DNA of 64,000 nt from Gammaproteobacteria bacterium (GCA_030432755.1 JAUILZ010000014.1:1-64000), one strand, 5' to 3'. Shown: positions 33,323 through 43,804, counted from the stretch's first letter. Numbers and translations: made by a program. Notes: generated from the letters alone by a model not told the origin.

Positions 33323-34474
33323 ATGAACGTCAACTGGAACTATCCCACCACCATCCGCGCCGGCGAGGGCCGGGTCTCCGAAATTGCGCAGATATGCAGG
33401 GAACGAGATATGTCCGCACCCTTGCTGGTCACCGATCCAGGCCTCGCGAAACTACCCATGACGGAGAATATCCTCGAAGCGGCGCGCGCCGACGGTCTGC
33501 GCATCGGCCTGTTCAGCGACGTCAAGCCAAACCCCACGGGGGCCAATGTCGCCGCGGGTATCGCGGTGTTTCGCGAGGGAGGCCACGACGGCGTGATCGC
33601 CCTTGGCGGCGGCAGCGGCCTCGATGCCGGCAAGGCGGTGGCGGTGGCGGCGAACCAGTCCTGCAGCCTGTGGGACCTGGAGGATGTCGGCGACAACTGG
33701 CTCAACGCGGACCCCGAAAAAATCGTTCCCATCATCGCCATCCCCACCACCGCGGGCACCGGGTCCGAAGTCGGTCGCGTATCGGTGATCGTCAAGGAGG
33801 ACGAGGAGCGCAAGGTGCTCATCTTCCATCCGCTGATGATGCCTGGTTGCGTGATCCTCGACCCGGAACTCACCGTGGGCCTTCCCGCGGTGCTGACCGC
33901 CGCCACCGGCATGGACGCGCTGTCGCATAACCTCGAGGCCTATTGCTCGCCGATGTACCACCCGCTGGCGGAGGGAGTTTCCATCGAGGGGATCCGGCTG
34001 ATCAAGGAACATCTCCCGACCGCGGTGGCGAAGGGCAGCGACATCGAGGCCCGGCGGCAGATGCTGGTGGCCTCCACCATGGGCGCCACCGCGTTCCAGC
34101 GCGGGCTCGGCGGCATGCATGCCCTCGCGCATCCCCTGGGCGCGGTCTACGACGCCCATCACGGCACCCTGAACGCGGTGCTGATGCCCTACGTGCTGGT
34201 GGCCAATCGCGAGGTCATCAGCGAACGCATCGCGCGGCTTGCGCGTTACCTGGAGCTTCCCCCGACCTTTGACGGATTCCTCGACTGGGTGCTGGAACTG
34301 CGTAACGAAGTTGGCATTCCCAATAACCTTTCCGCCCTCGGCATCGGCGAGGACAGGCTCGGGGAGATCGGCGAGATGGCGGTGGCGGACCCGTCCGCCG
34401 GCACCAACCCGATCGTGCACGATGCCGCGGCCTATTCGCAGATCGCCACCCGGGCGGTGCGGGGTACCCTGTAG
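33323..34474 (+). CDS. Iron-containing alcohol dehydrogenase (second paralogue)
   Basis: The 383-residue group III dehydrogenase has IALGGGSGLDAGKA for NAD, IPTTAGTGSEVGRV, and metal-ligand regions ATGMDALSHNLEAY (Asp/His), GMHALAHPLGAVYDAHHG (His, His). It would interconvert an alcohol and aldehyde or a hydroxy acid. It differs clearly from the member at 16933 and is not in that operon. ATG 33323 was chosen from the start of conservation (MNVNWNYPTTIRAGEG). It ends 3 bp before the CorA-type gene, so the two are probably co-transcribed. Confidence 0.93.
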   Translation: MNVNWNYPTTIRAGEGRVSEIAQICRERDMSAPLLVTDPGLAKLPMTENILEAARADGLRIGLFSDVKPNPTGANVAAGIAVFREGGHDGVIALGGGSGLDAGKAVAVAANQSCSLWDLEDVGDNWLNADPEKIVPIIAIPTTAGTGSEVGRVSVIVKEDEERKVLIFHPLMMPGCVILDPELTVGLPAVLTAATGMDALSHNLEAYCSPMYHPLAEGVSIEGIRLIKEHLPTAVAKGSDIEARRQMLVASTMGATAFQRGLGGMHALAHPLGAVYDAHHGTLNAVLMPYVLVANREVISERIARLARYLELPPTFDGFLDWVLELRNEVGIPNNLSALGIGEDRLGEIGEMAVADPSAGTNPIVHDAAAYSQIATRAVRGTL

Positions 34475-34477
34475 GCG

Positions 34478-35482
34478 GTGAGCGCCTCGCGGTTCATGCT
34501 GCTGGATCCCGCCACGCGTGATGTCATTCGTGGTGGCCAGGAACTGGTGGCGCGCTGGCAGGCGGAATCCGGCTCGATCCTGTGGGCGGATTTCCAGGGG
34601 CTGCTGGACGAGGCGGACAAGGCGCTTCTGCGCGAGGTGTTCGGCCTGGACCCGTTTACCGTGTCGGACATCCAGCGCGACCGTCATCCGCCCAAGGTGG
34701 AACTGTTCGACGACCACGTATTCGTGATCATGACCGGGTTGTCGGCGGAAACGGCGTCGCTCGATTACCGCACGCTGAAAATCTCGATCGTCTTCGGGCG
34801 GCGGTTCTTCATCAGCCAGCACGACGGCGTCTCTGTCAGCACGGATCGGCTATGGAACGAGGTCGATACGGCGCCTCGCACGCGGGGACTCTCTTCGTCC
34901 ACGCTGTGCCACCGTCTCTGCCGCAACATCATCGACCGCTATACGCCGATCATCACCGCCCAGGAGCAGCGCCTGGACGAACTCGAGGACGCCATCTTCG
35001 GCGAGCGGGGGGACCGCTCACTGGAGGAACTGGTGGAGATCAACACCCGGCTGAAGAAACTGCGCCGCATCTTCACCTATCACCGTGACCTGTTCGACGA
35101 GATCCAGGACTACATTCGCGATCATCACGCCGGTGGCCTGATGGACAAGCGAGACCTTCCCGGGTTTCGCGATGTCTGGGATCATGTCGATCGGCTCACC
35201 ACGTTCCTCGACCTGTTCCAGGAACTCGCGGTGGACCTGATCACTGGTTATACCTCAGTATCGGCGCATAACCTCAACAACATCATGAAGACCCTCACCC
35301 TGGTGACGGTGGTGTTCCTGCCGCTCAGCCTGATGGTGGGCATCTACGGCATGAACTTTGGCCACATGCCGGAACTCGGCTGGCACTACGGTTACTTCAT
35401 GCTGCTGGGGGTGATGGCCTGCATCGCGGGTGGCATCATCTACCTGTTTCGCCGCAAGGGCTGGCTGTCGCCGGGGAAGTGA
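34478..35482 (+). CDS. CorA-type magnesium/divalent cation transporter
   Basis: The 334-residue protein has a cytoplasmic alpha/beta N-domain (about 1-150), a long stalk helix (about 170-265) and two C-terminal membrane helices. The pore loop carries the diagnostic YGMNFGHMPEL (G-M-N), as in CorA/ZntB pentamers. It starts at GTG 34478 and its stop codon overlaps the ATG of the MscS-type gene by 1 bp, indicating a two-gene unit of cation transport and osmotic release. Confidence 0.93.
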   Translation: MSASRFMLLDPATRDVIRGGQELVARWQAESGSILWADFQGLLDEADKALLREVFGLDPFTVSDIQRDRHPPKVELFDDHVFVIMTGLSAETASLDYRTLKISIVFGRRFFISQHDGVSVSTDRLWNEVDTAPRTRGLSSSTLCHRLCRNIIDRYTPIITAQEQRLDELEDAIFGERGDRSLEELVEINTRLKKLRRIFTYHRDLFDEIQDYIRDHHAGGLMDKRDLPGFRDVWDHVDRLTTFLDLFQELAVDLITGYTSVSAHNLNNIMKTLTLVTVVFLPLSLMVGIYGMNFGHMPELGWHYGYFMLLGVMACIAGGIIYLFRRKGWLSPGK

Positions 35483-37830
35483 TGCGAAGGCCGTTTCTTC
35501 TCGCCCTGCTGCTGGCCTTGTTCCTGTCGCCTGCCGCCCACGCACAGATTTCCGGCCTGTCTGCCAGCGGCTTCAGTACAGAGGTTACGCGCCAGCTCCT
35601 GGACGCAATCGACTTCCAGTCCTCCATAGCGAATTTCCGCGGCCAGGACTGGCTCGACGTCGCCATCGCACAGGTGGAAGATCAACGCGCCGAGATAAGC
35701 CATTGCGTGACTGCGCGTGAGCGGGAAGTCGCGTCCATCACCCAGAACCTGGGCCAGGACTTCATCGACCAGCTCGCCGCCAAGGAGCAGAAATCTCCCG
35801 AGGAGCAGGCGGTCAGCGTGCAGATCGAGCGACTGAAAGCCTCCCTGGCGGAATGCAAACTTCTGCTCGAGCGCGCGAGCCAGCTACAGGCCCGGCTCAC
35901 CCGGCTCGAGGCGGAATACAAGCGCGAACAACTCAACCGGCGCGATAACTCGGTGGTCCATAACCTGACCCATGGTCTGCCGGAGCTCGCCGCCTACCAG
36001 AAGGGCCGGCTGGAACAGTTCTTCGGCCTGCTGACGCGCGCCAGCGGCATGCATCACGTACGCGACATGGCCATCCTGCTGGTAGCCGGAATTCTCATCG
36101 GCTTCCTGGTCAGACGTCGCGCGCGCATGCCGGATCTGTCACCGGAGCAGCCACTCTCCCTCCAGACCTACCTGGGCTTCGGCTACCTGGTACAGAAAAG
36201 AGCGCCGCTTCTATTGCCCATCGTGTTGCTCCTGGGTTACCTGGCTATTGCCGAGGGCATGGCATTCCTGTTATCGCCGCCAGGACGCATCCTGATGTTG
36301 TTGCTCGGCTACCTGCTCACCCTGATCCTGGTGCGCATCGTGGTACGCCGGGCCAGGATGTACGCGCACGCGGAGCTGGGTTCGGAGATACCGGCGCGCG
36401 GCCTGTATGTGAGACTGGTCGTCATCGTCACGTTGCTGTTCATCTGGATCCAGAAGCTGATGATCCTCGGGCCGCTGCAGGATCAGGGGGATGCGCAGTC
36501 GCTGATGCGCAACCTGGTGGCTTCGGCCACCATCCTGTCGCTGCTGGAATTCGCCCTGTTCCTCAACCGGTTTCCACGGCTGCCGCGGGTCGCCAATCTC
36601 ATTCGCGTGGCGAGCGCCATCCTGCTGGCCGTCAGCCTGCTGCTGGAGCTCGCCGGATTCCGCTCCATGTCGCGTTTCCTCTGGGGCGGCCTCGTGATGA
36701 CGGCCTGCCTGCTGGCGGCGTACTACCTGCTGGAGAGAATATTGCGGGATTTCTACGATGGCCTCGACAACGGCAAGAAATCCTGGCAACTGCGCTTCCG
36801 TAATTTCTTCTCGGTGGAGGAAGATGAGCCGGTACCCGGGCTTCTCTGGCTGCGCCTGCTGTCCGTGGCGGCGATCTGGATCCTGCTCGCGTTGGCATTG
36901 CTGAAGGCCTGGGGCGCGCCGGATTCCACCCTGACCTCGCTGATTTCCCTCGCGCGCAACGGCTTCCGTTTCGGCGACACGCAGATCGTCCCGTCCGATG
37001 TGCTGGTTGGCATCCTGGTGTTCGCGTTGCTGCTGATGCTGGTTCGCTGGTTCAAGGACTCCCTGGATCGCAAGTACCTGGTGCGCTCGCGCATGGACAT
37101 CGGCGCGCGCGAGGCGCTGGTCACCATCACCGGTTATGTCGGCTTCGTGATCGCCGTCATCGTCGGCCTTTCCATCGCCGGGGTGAGCTTCGACAATCTC
37201 GCCATCGTCGCGGGCGCGCTGTCGCTGGGCATCGGTTTCGGCCTGCAGAACATCGTCAACAACTTCGTCTCGGGCATCATCCTGCTGTTCGAGCGCCCGA
37301 TCCGTACGGGCGACTGGATCGTCACCGGCAGCACCGAGGGATTCGTGAAGAAGATCAGCGTGCGCTCCACCGAGGTACAGACCTTCGACCGCTCCGATGT
37401 CATCGTGCCCAATTCAGAGCTGATCTCCACCCAGGTCACCAACTGGACCCTGCGCGACAAGCACGGGCGGGTGATCGTCCGCGTGGGGGTGGCCTACGGC
37501 AGTGACACCGAACTGGTGAAGAAACTCCTCGAGGAAGCCGCCGCGGAGGTGCCGGACATCATCAAGAACCGCCCGCTGTTGCCCACCAAGATCATCTTCC
37601 ACAGCTTCGGTGACAGCGCCCTCATGTTCGAGCTGCGCGCCTACATCTATGACATCTGGCGGGTGCTCGACGTGCGCAGCAACCTGCACTTCATCATCGA
37701 TCGCAAGTTCCGCGAGAACGGCATCGAGATCGCCTTCCCGCAGATGGACATCCACGTGCGCTCCGGCCTGCACCCGCCGGCGGAAACCGGATCCAGCGCG
37801 AAAACCGATCCCGGAGACAAGTCAGGCTAG
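35482..37830 (+). CDS. Large MscS-family mechanosensitive channel
   Basis: The 782-residue inner-membrane protein has a signal peptide (PFLLALLLALFLSPAAHA) and a periplasmic coiled coil (about 60-165). Roughly ten membrane helices follow, then the MscS pore and beta-domain signature GIGFGLQNIVNNFVSGIILL with FERPIRTGDWI. It opens under membrane tension to release osmolytes. ATG 35482 follows GGGGAAG and overlaps the upstream stop codon. Its stop codon TAG shares a CTAG with the stop codon of the convergent gene. Confidence 0.93.
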   Translation: MRRPFLLALLLALFLSPAAHAQISGLSASGFSTEVTRQLLDAIDFQSSIANFRGQDWLDVAIAQVEDQRAEISHCVTAREREVASITQNLGQDFIDQLAAKEQKSPEEQAVSVQIERLKASLAECKLLLERASQLQARLTRLEAEYKREQLNRRDNSVVHNLTHGLPELAAYQKGRLEQFFGLLTRASGMHHVRDMAILLVAGILIGFLVRRRARMPDLSPEQPLSLQTYLGFGYLVQKRAPLLLPIVLLLGYLAIAEGMAFLLSPPGRILMLLLGYLLTLILVRIVVRRARMYAHAELGSEIPARGLYVRLVVIVTLLFIWIQKLMILGPLQDQGDAQSLMRNLVASATILSLLEFALFLNRFPRLPRVANLIRVASAILLAVSLLLELAGFRSMSRFLWGGLVMTACLLAAYYLLERILRDFYDGLDNGKKSWQLRFRNFFSVEEDEPVPGLLWLRLLSVAAIWILLALALLKAWGAPDSTLTSLISLARNGFRFGDTQIVPSDVLVGILVFALLLMLVRWFKDSLDRKYLVRSRMDIGAREALVTITGYVGFVIAVIVGLSIAGVSFDNLAIVAGALSLGIGFGLQNIVNNFVSGIILLFERPIRTGDWIVTGSTEGFVKKISVRSTEVQTFDRSDVIVPNSELISTQVTNWTLRDKHGRVIVRVGVAYGSDTELVKKLLEEAAAEVPDIIKNRPLLPTKIIFHSFGDSALMFELRAYIYDIWRVLDVRSNLHFIIDRKFRENGIEIAFPQMDIHVRSGLHPPAETGSSAKTDPGDKSG

Positions 37831-39443
37831 TACCCGTGACTTTCGAATGCCGAGATCACTATCCGGCGCACCGCGGGATCCTGGAATGGAAGAGCCTGGA
37901 GGAAGAAGTCCGCGTTCATCTGTACGCCGGTGGCACGGATCAGCTGGTCCCAGTAAGCTACCTGCTTCCGGTCACCATGGAGAATGTTCATCAGCAGCGC
38001 GGCAGCGTATATGATGACATGGGCTCCTGGTGAGCGTGCCCCCTTCTCCGCCCAGCGAACAGCGCTTTCGATATCGCCCTGCATCATGTACGCAAACGCC
38101 TGCGTACAGCGCATCGCGTAGAGCAGCGGATCCAGCGGACTCAGGTTCATCGCATCGTCACTGAAACGGATCGCGTCCCCGGGCTGGCATGCCAGCACCC
38201 CGGTGAAGGCGCGGGAGTAGATGCCCTGTGCATAGTTCGGGCTGAGCTCGATGGCGCGATCCAGCAGCACCTTGGCGCCCTCCAGGTCACGGTGGAGCAC
38301 GCGCGAGCGCCCCAGTGAAAAATTCGCGAACGGATCCAGGGGGTCGAGGTCAACTGCCACCCGGGCCAGTTGAGTCGCCCGTTGTATCTCGCCGTCCCGA
38401 TCCCCGGTGTAACGCAGGAACGCGTTCTGGAAATGGGCGCAGGACATGGCCGCGTGACCGCGGGCAAACTCCGGCGCCATTTCCCGCACGCGGGTAAAGA
38501 TCTCCCCGGCGCGCAGGTTGTCTTCACGATTGAAGCGCATGAGGTGCTGCAGGCCGAGGTGATACAGGGACCACGCGTCGAGCCGGTCCGGCGCGGTCAC
38601 CCGCGCGAGACTGGCCTCGTTCTGGGAAATCTGTAGCTCCAGGTTGGAGACAATGCTGTTGACGATTTCCTGGCGGAAGCCGTGCACGTTGTCCAGAGCC
38701 CCCTTGAAGGTCTCGCTCCACACCACCCTCTGGTCGCGCGCATCCTCGAGTTCGATCACGATGGCGAGATAGCTGCCGGAGATCTCCACCACCCCGGAGA
38801 GGCAGTAGTGAACGTCCAGCGCGCTGGCGATCTCCGCTGTTGGGTGTTCTCCGGAACGAAACCTGAAGGACGAGCCGCGAGCGATGACGCGCAACCACTG
38901 CAGGCGTGCGACCGAGCTGATCAGGTCGTGCGGGATGGCGTCGGCGATGGCGACATGTTCACCGGGCGTGCCGACGAGCTGCAGCGGCAGGATCGCAATG
39001 GAGGGTTTTCCGCGGGGCTTCGCGGCGGCCTGCGTGGCGATGTCATCCATTGCGGGGAGCGCCGTGATTGCCGGCGCAGCCGCGGGCTCGTCATCCAGCA
39101 CCTCGGCAACGAAGCGGAATCCATGGCCATAGACGGTGCGTATGGTGTGCTGGGTATTGCCGTCGTCGGCGAGCGCGCGCCTGAGCGACTTGACACGGCT
39201 CGAGACCGCGGAATCCGACACCACCCTGCCACGCCAGATCCTGTCGATGATCTCCTCTTTCGACACCGCCCGCTCGCGGTGCGCGACCAGCAACAGGAGC
39301 AATTGATAGACCTGGCGCTCGAGCGGCACGCGCTCACCCTCGCAGGACAGTTCATGCTTGCGCGTATCGAGAGAGAATGCGCCGAACCGGATCGTCGCCG
39401 GCAAACTCTCCGCCAGGTCCGTCGCGAGTTGCATGTTTTTCAT
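37827..39443 (-). CDS. CadC-like winged-helix regulator with TPR domain (second copy type)
   Basis: The 538-residue protein has a CadC/OmpR-type winged helix (about 18-112; VYQLLLLLVAHRERAVSKEE, VSDSAVSSRVKSLRRAL, TVYGHGFRFVAE). It is followed by a Pro/Ala linker, an alpha/beta module (SIAILPLQL, about 145-260) and TPR-like helices to the end. There is no membrane helix. It shares this layout with the 30445 regulator but is not a close duplicate. Regulators of this type often respond to metabolic state; the signal is unknown. Confidence 0.83.
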   Translation of the reverse strand: MKNMQLATDLAESLPATIRFGAFSLDTRKHELSCEGERVPLERQVYQLLLLLVAHRERAVSKEEIIDRIWRGRVVSDSAVSSRVKSLRRALADDGNTQHTIRTVYGHGFRFVAEVLDDEPAAAPAITALPAMDDIATQAAAKPRGKPSIAILPLQLVGTPGEHVAIADAIPHDLISSVARLQWLRVIARGSSFRFRSGEHPTAEIASALDVHYCLSGVVEISGSYLAIVIELEDARDQRVVWSETFKGALDNVHGFRQEIVNSIVSNLELQISQNEASLARVTAPDRLDAWSLYHLGLQHLMRFNREDNLRAGEIFTRVREMAPEFARGHAAMSCAHFQNAFLRYTGDRDGEIQRATQLARVAVDLDPLDPFANFSLGRSRVLHRDLEGAKVLLDRAIELSPNYAQGIYSRAFTGVLACQPGDAIRFSDDAMNLSPLDPLLYAMRCTQAFAYMMQGDIESAVRWAEKGARSPGAHVIIYAAALLMNILHGDRKQVAYWDQLIRATGVQMNADFFLQALPFQDPAVRRIVISAFESHGY

Positions 39444-39470
39444 ACTTTTCCGGGATCGTCACGCCGGTGA

Positions 39471-40262
39471 TCAGGCCCGCAACGCGATTTCGTAGCCGCC
39501 GAACTTGCGCATGTTGACGACGCCGCTGTCCAGGATCAGGTATTGCCCCTTGATCCCCTGCAGCCTGCCGCGCAGTTCCGGGGTCTTGTCGAAATTCAGG
39601 CTGGAGACCTTTGCCGGCCACTCCTCCACCGGGTACTCGATCTCCACCACCTGCTCGTCCAGTGACTCCCATTCGAGAAAGTCGTGGCGCTCGGCCAGTG
39701 CCTCGAGGTCCGGGCGCGCGGCATCGAGTATCGCACCGGCGCGCTCTGCCATGTCGTCCAGCGGCGAGCTGCCCTTCAGCATGCGCCGCCAGTCAGTGCG
39801 ATCACTGACATGCTTCTTCACTGCGTCCTCTATCAGCCCCGAGTGAAACCGGTTCTGCACCCGGAACACCGGAACCGCCTGGCTCGCGCCCTGGTCGATC
39901 CAGCGGGTGGGCACCTGGTTGCCGCGGGTAATGCCGACCTTGAGACCGGAGGAATTCGCGATATAGACGATATGCCGCTGCATGCAGTGATTCTCCGCCC
40001 AGGCGGGGTCGCGGCAGGTGCCGAGATGGTGATGGCAGGTCTCGGGACGCATGATGCACATGTCGCATTCGGCGAGGGTCTTGAAACAGGGAAAGCAATA
40101 GCCCTGGTTGAAGCTCTTCTTCGTCTCGCGCCCGCAGTTGACGCAGAGAATCCTGCCACTGAAATCGAGCGTGATCTCACTGCCGATGAGCGGGTTCATC
40201 TCTACCACCGCGTCGCCCATGGGCAGTGCATAACGCACCGGCGACTCCAGCATGGTACGCAT
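39471..40262 (-). CDS. DUF2797 family protein
   Basis: The 263-residue protein shows the DUF2797 pattern: CVNCGRETKKSFNQGYCFPC (a four-Cys metal-binding site near residue 40), CDMCIMRPETCHHHLGTCRD (a second Cys/His cluster) and the GIY-YIG-like segment IVYIANSSGLKVGITR. The function of the family is unknown; nuclease-like folding has been proposed from the last segment, and I cannot test it here. ATG 40262 was chosen. It is downstream of the trans-sulfuration gene with 32 bp between. Confidence 0.85.
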   Translation of the reverse strand: MRTMLESPVRYALPMGDAVVEMNPLIGSEITLDFSGRILCVNCGRETKKSFNQGYCFPCFKTLAECDMCIMRPETCHHHLGTCRDPAWAENHCMQRHIVYIANSSGLKVGITRGNQVPTRWIDQGASQAVPVFRVQNRFHSGLIEDAVKKHVSDRTDWRRMLKGSSPLDDMAERAGAILDAARPDLEALAERHDFLEWESLDEQVVEIEYPVEEWPAKVSSLNFDKTPELRGRLQGIKGQYLILDSGVVNMRKFGGYEIALRA

Positions 40263-40294
40263 CTTGCGGACGGGGCCGCTTCCCAGCACCGTGC

Positions 40295-41470
40295 TCAAGT
40301 CGCGACGCTCCCATCCAGGGCGCTGGCAAAGTCCGCGCACAGGTCGTTGGCGCCCTCGATGCCCACCGCCACCCGCACCAGCCCATCACCGATGCCAATC
40401 TTGCGTCGCTCCGCCACGCTCAGTCCGGCATGGGAGGTTTCCGCGGGCAGCGTTACCAGGGTTTCCACTCCGCCGAGGCTCACCGCGCCGGTGGCGATGG
40501 TCAATGCTTCCACGGTGCGGCGCGCGCCTTCGGCGCCGGCGGCATGGTCGAAACTCAGCAGGCCACCGAACCCACGCAGAAACGCCGAGGCGCGCTCATG
40601 GTCAGGATGGGTATCGAGGCCGGGATAATTGACCCGGGACACCGCGGGGTGAGTGGAGAGCATCGTCGCCAGGGTCAACGCGTTGGCATTCTGTCGCTCG
40701 ACCCTGAGCGCTAGCGTACGAATGCCGCGCTGGAGCAGGAAACAGGCATGGGGATCCAGGGTCGCGCCGAGATGATCGAGCTTTCGCTTGCAGGCCAGAA
40801 TCATCTCCGCGCTGCCCGCGATCACCCCGGCGACGATATCGCTGTGGCCATTGAGGTACTTGGTGGCGCTGTGCACCACCAGGTCGAAGCCGATCGCCAG
40901 TGGATTGCAGTTCACCGGCGTCGCGAGGGTGTTGTCGATCATGCCCAGCAGTCCGTGGGAGCGACAGAACGCCACCACCGCCGGCAGGTCGCCCACGGTG
41001 AGCAAAGGGTTGGTGATCGTCTCGACGTAGAACGCCCGGGTCTCCGGGCGCAACCTGGCGCGCCAGCTATCGGGATCCCGCAAGTCGACGAAGTCGTGAC
41101 TGATGCCCAGCGCGGGCAGGTCATGGGCGAACAGCGTATGGGTGCCGCCATACAGCCCCTCCTGTGCCAGCACGTGATCGCCGGCGCGCAACGTACCAAA
41201 GAGCGCGGTGGAGATCGCCCCCATGCCGCTCGAGGTGACCAGCGCGCTCTCCGCCCCTTCCAGGTCGGCGAGCTTGCGATGCAATGTCGCGTGATTGGGG
41301 GAGTTGTTGAGCCGAAGATACGGCAGGTCGTGGTACTCACGGCTGCCATCGTCGACGTAGGTAGAAGACTGGAACACCGGCGTCACCAGCGCGCCGCCGA
41401 TACGCGGTTCCGGTTCCCCCGCGTGCACCACGCGGGTCTCCAGCGACAGGGGCCGGTCGTCCGCGCTCAT
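40295..41470 (-). CDS. PLP-dependent trans-sulfuration enzyme (cystathionine gamma-synthase/beta-lyase family)
   Basis: The 391-residue protein is a fold-type I PLP enzyme. The Schiff-base Lys is in VHSATKYLNGHSD. The cofactor phosphate region is SSGMGAIST, and the C-terminal substrate-binding region is ETLVTLPAETSHAG followed by VRVAVGIEG. Family members make or split cystathionine in methionine and cysteine metabolism, and a few act on other sulfur or selenium amino acids. Which reaction applies here is not resolved. A HerA-like ATPase gene lies 26 bp upstream on the same strand. Confidence 0.92.
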   Translation of the reverse strand: MSADDRPLSLETRVVHAGEPEPRIGGALVTPVFQSSTYVDDGSREYHDLPYLRLNNSPNHATLHRKLADLEGAESALVTSSGMGAISTALFGTLRAGDHVLAQEGLYGGTHTLFAHDLPALGISHDFVDLRDPDSWRARLRPETRAFYVETITNPLLTVGDLPAVVAFCRSHGLLGMIDNTLATPVNCNPLAIGFDLVVHSATKYLNGHSDIVAGVIAGSAEMILACKRKLDHLGATLDPHACFLLQRGIRTLALRVERQNANALTLATMLSTHPAVSRVNYPGLDTHPDHERASAFLRGFGGLLSFDHAAGAEGARRTVEALTIATGAVSLGGVETLVTLPAETSHAGLSVAERRKIGIGDGLVRVAVGIEGANDLCADFASALDGSVAT

Positions 41471-41496
41471 GTCAGAACGCGCTCGCTGGCTTCGCG

Positions 41497-43008
41497 CTAG
41501 CGGCCACGCTTGAATGAACCCAGGATGCCGCGGGACAACGCGCGGCCGAGTTGTGTGCCAAAGCTGCGCGCGAGGCTGGTAACCATCGCCTCCGCGGAGG
41601 TCTGCCGGCGGCTGGACCCGCCACTCCGGCGATAGGGGGTCGGATCGCCCTTCTGACCTGCCTTCTCCGCCTTCTCCCGTTCCTCGCGGGCGGCCTGCTC
41701 TTCCGCCAGGCGCGCCTGTTCCTCCGCGCGCTGCTTCAGGATCTCCATCGCCGACTCGCGATTGAGCGTCTCGTCGTAGCGCGTGCCGATGGGGGAGCGC
41801 TGGATCATCTCCGCGCGCTCGGCGTCAGTAGCCGGTCCGATGCGGGATTCCGGCGGACGCACCAGCACCTGCTCCACCGGGGTTGGTACTCCCTCCTCGT
41901 CGAGCACGGACACCAGGGCCTCGCCGACGCCCAGCTCGGTGATCACGCTCACGGTATCGATGTCGGGATTGGCGCGGAAGTTCTCCGCCACCACCTTCAC
42001 CGCCTTCTGTTCCTTGGGAGTGAACGCGCGCAACGCATGCTGGATCTTCATCCCCAGCTGGCCGAGCACGGACTCGGGAATGTCCAGCGGACTCTGGCTG
42101 ACGAAGTACACGCCGACGCCCTTGGAACGGATCAGCCGCACCACCTGTTCGATCTTGTCCACCAGCGCCGCCGGCGCGTCATCGAACAGCAGGTGTGCCT
42201 CGTCGAAGAACATCACGAACTCCGGCTTGTCGGGGTCCCCCACCTCGGGCATGTTCTCGAACAGTTCCGACATCAGCCACAGCAGGAAGGTTGCGTAGAG
42301 CCGTGGGCCCCGGGAGATGACGGTAGTGACGTCGAGTATGTTGACGATGCCGCGGCCGGAGAAGTCCTTGCGCATGAGGTCGGCGAGCTGCAACACCGGC
42401 TCGCCGAGAAACACCTCCGCGTCCTGCTCCTCCAGCACCAGCAGGTCTCGCTGGATGGCGCCGATGCTCGCGCTGGTGAAGTTGCCGTATTCGCCGCGCA
42501 GCTCCGAGGCATTGTCCGCCATCCAGCCGAGCAGCGCCTGCAGGTCCTCGAGATCGAGCAACAACAGGCCGTTGTCGTCGGCGATCTTGAACGCCGCGTA
42601 CATCACCCCGGTCTGGGTCTCGTTGAGCTCCATCAGGCTGGACAGGAGCAACGGTCCAAGCTCGCTCACGGTAGCGCGCACCGGGTGGCCCTTCTTGCCG
42701 TATAGATCCCAGAACACCACCGGACTGGCCTGCATCTGGTAACCGTCGATGCCGATGGCTTCCACGCGTTCGTCGATCCTGGGATGCGGCGAGGCGGCAC
42801 AGGCGAGGCCGGATACGTCGCCCTTCACGTCCGCCAGCAGCACCGGTACCCCGGCGCGCGAGAATTCCTCTGCCATGATCTGCATGGTGATGGTCTTGCC
42901 GGTGCCCGTGGCGCCGGCGATCATGCCATGACGGTTCGCCATGCGCGGGTTCATCAGGACCTGTTTCTGATCGCGGCCGCCGATCAGCAGCATTGTGTTT
43001 TCTGACAT
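41497..43008 (-). CDS. yjgR: HerA/FtsK-like ATPase, YjgR family (DUF853)
   Basis: The 503-residue ATPase has Walker [10 protein letters not shown], a Walker B-type [10 protein letters not shown], and the arginine/sensor region [15 protein letters not shown]. The C-terminal tail (about 420-500) is charged, with an [12 protein letters not shown] repeat and a Ser/Arg-rich end (SGGSSRR). Such proteins are hexameric HerA-like motors of uncertain role. ATG 43008 was chosen; the upstream part of the frame has no conserved features. It is divergent from folE. Confidence 0.9.
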   Translation of the reverse strand: MSENTMLLIGGRDQKQVLMNPRMANRHGMIAGATGTGKTITMQIMAEEFSRAGVPVLLADVKGDVSGLACAASPHPRIDERVEAIGIDGYQMQASPVVFWDLYGKKGHPVRATVSELGPLLLSSLMELNETQTGVMYAAFKIADDNGLLLLDLEDLQALLGWMADNASELRGEYGNFTSASIGAIQRDLLVLEEQDAEVFLGEPVLQLADLMRKDFSGRGIVNILDVTTVISRGPRLYATFLLWLMSELFENMPEVGDPDKPEFVMFFDEAHLLFDDAPAALVDKIEQVVRLIRSKGVGVYFVSQSPLDIPESVLGQLGMKIQHALRAFTPKEQKAVKVVAENFRANPDIDTVSVITELGVGEALVSVLDEEGVPTPVEQVLVRPPESRIGPATDAERAEMIQRSPIGTRYDETLNRESAMEILKQRAEEQARLAEEQAAREEREKAEKAGQKGDPTPYRRSGGSSRRQTSAEAMVTSLARSFGTQLGRALSRGILGSFKRGR

Positions 43009-43163
43009 CTGGACAGGGATTGGGCTCCGGGTTTGTTTTCCCCGGCGGTGGTCACCGGGGCCATTCCTCGGGGGATGATAACCCGACCGGATACGCCGCA
43101 AAAGGCGCATGCGCCCGCAGGGCCGGGTGGTACAATGCCCGGTCGCAACCGATTGACCAACGC

Positions 43164-43724
43164 ATGAAAGACCCAGAGGAACTGGCACGGCATTACGCCG
43201 CGCTGATCAACCTGGTCGGCGAGGACGCCAGCCGGGATGGCCTCGCCAATACCCCGCTGCGCGCGGCGAAGGCATTGCAGTACCTGACCCAGGGCTACGA
43301 ACAGAGCCTGGAAGAGGTGGTCAACGGGGCGATCTTCGAGTCGGATAACGACGAGATGGTGATAGTCAAGGACATCGAGCTGTACTCGATGTGCGAGCAT
43401 CACCTGCTCCCCTTCGTCGGCAAGTGCCATATCGCCTATCTCCCGGAGGGCAAGGTCATCGGCCTGTCCAAGCTCGCGCGTATCGCCGACATGTACGCGC
43501 GTCGTCTGCAGATCCAGGAAACCCTGACCAAGCAGATCGCGCGCGCGGTGGAAGACATGACCGGCGCCCGCGGCGTTGGCGTGATCATCGAGGCGAAGCA
43601 TTTCTGCATGATGATGCGCGGCGTGGAGAAGCAGAGCTCGGTGATGAAGACCTCGATGATGCTCGGCACGTTCCGTACCGATCACCGGACCCGCACCGAA
43701 TTCCTCAACCTGGTCCATGACTGA
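43164..43724 (+). CDS. folE: GTP cyclohydrolase I
   Basis: The 186-residue enzyme converts GTP to dihydroneopterin triphosphate, the first step of folate and pterin synthesis. Zinc ligands are Cys and His in [16 protein letters not shown] and Cys in [20 protein letters not shown] carries the substrate pocket. An extended -10 (TGGTACAAT) ends at 43136, giving a 5' leader of about 20 nt before ATG 43164. The size matches bacterial FolE. Confidence 0.97.
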   Translation: MKDPEELARHYAALINLVGEDASRDGLANTPLRAAKALQYLTQGYEQSLEEVVNGAIFESDNDEMVIVKDIELYSMCEHHLLPFVGKCHIAYLPEGKVIGLSKLARIADMYARRLQIQETLTKQIARAVEDMTGARGVGVIIEAKHFCMMMRGVEKQSSVMKTSMMLGTFRTDHRTRTEFLNLVHD

Positions 43725-43804
43725 GCATCGCGCCTTCCCGACCGGCGCATCCTGCCGCCCGCTTCGCATGCTCCGGCACGTGTTCCAACGAATGGTGGCA
43801 GGCC

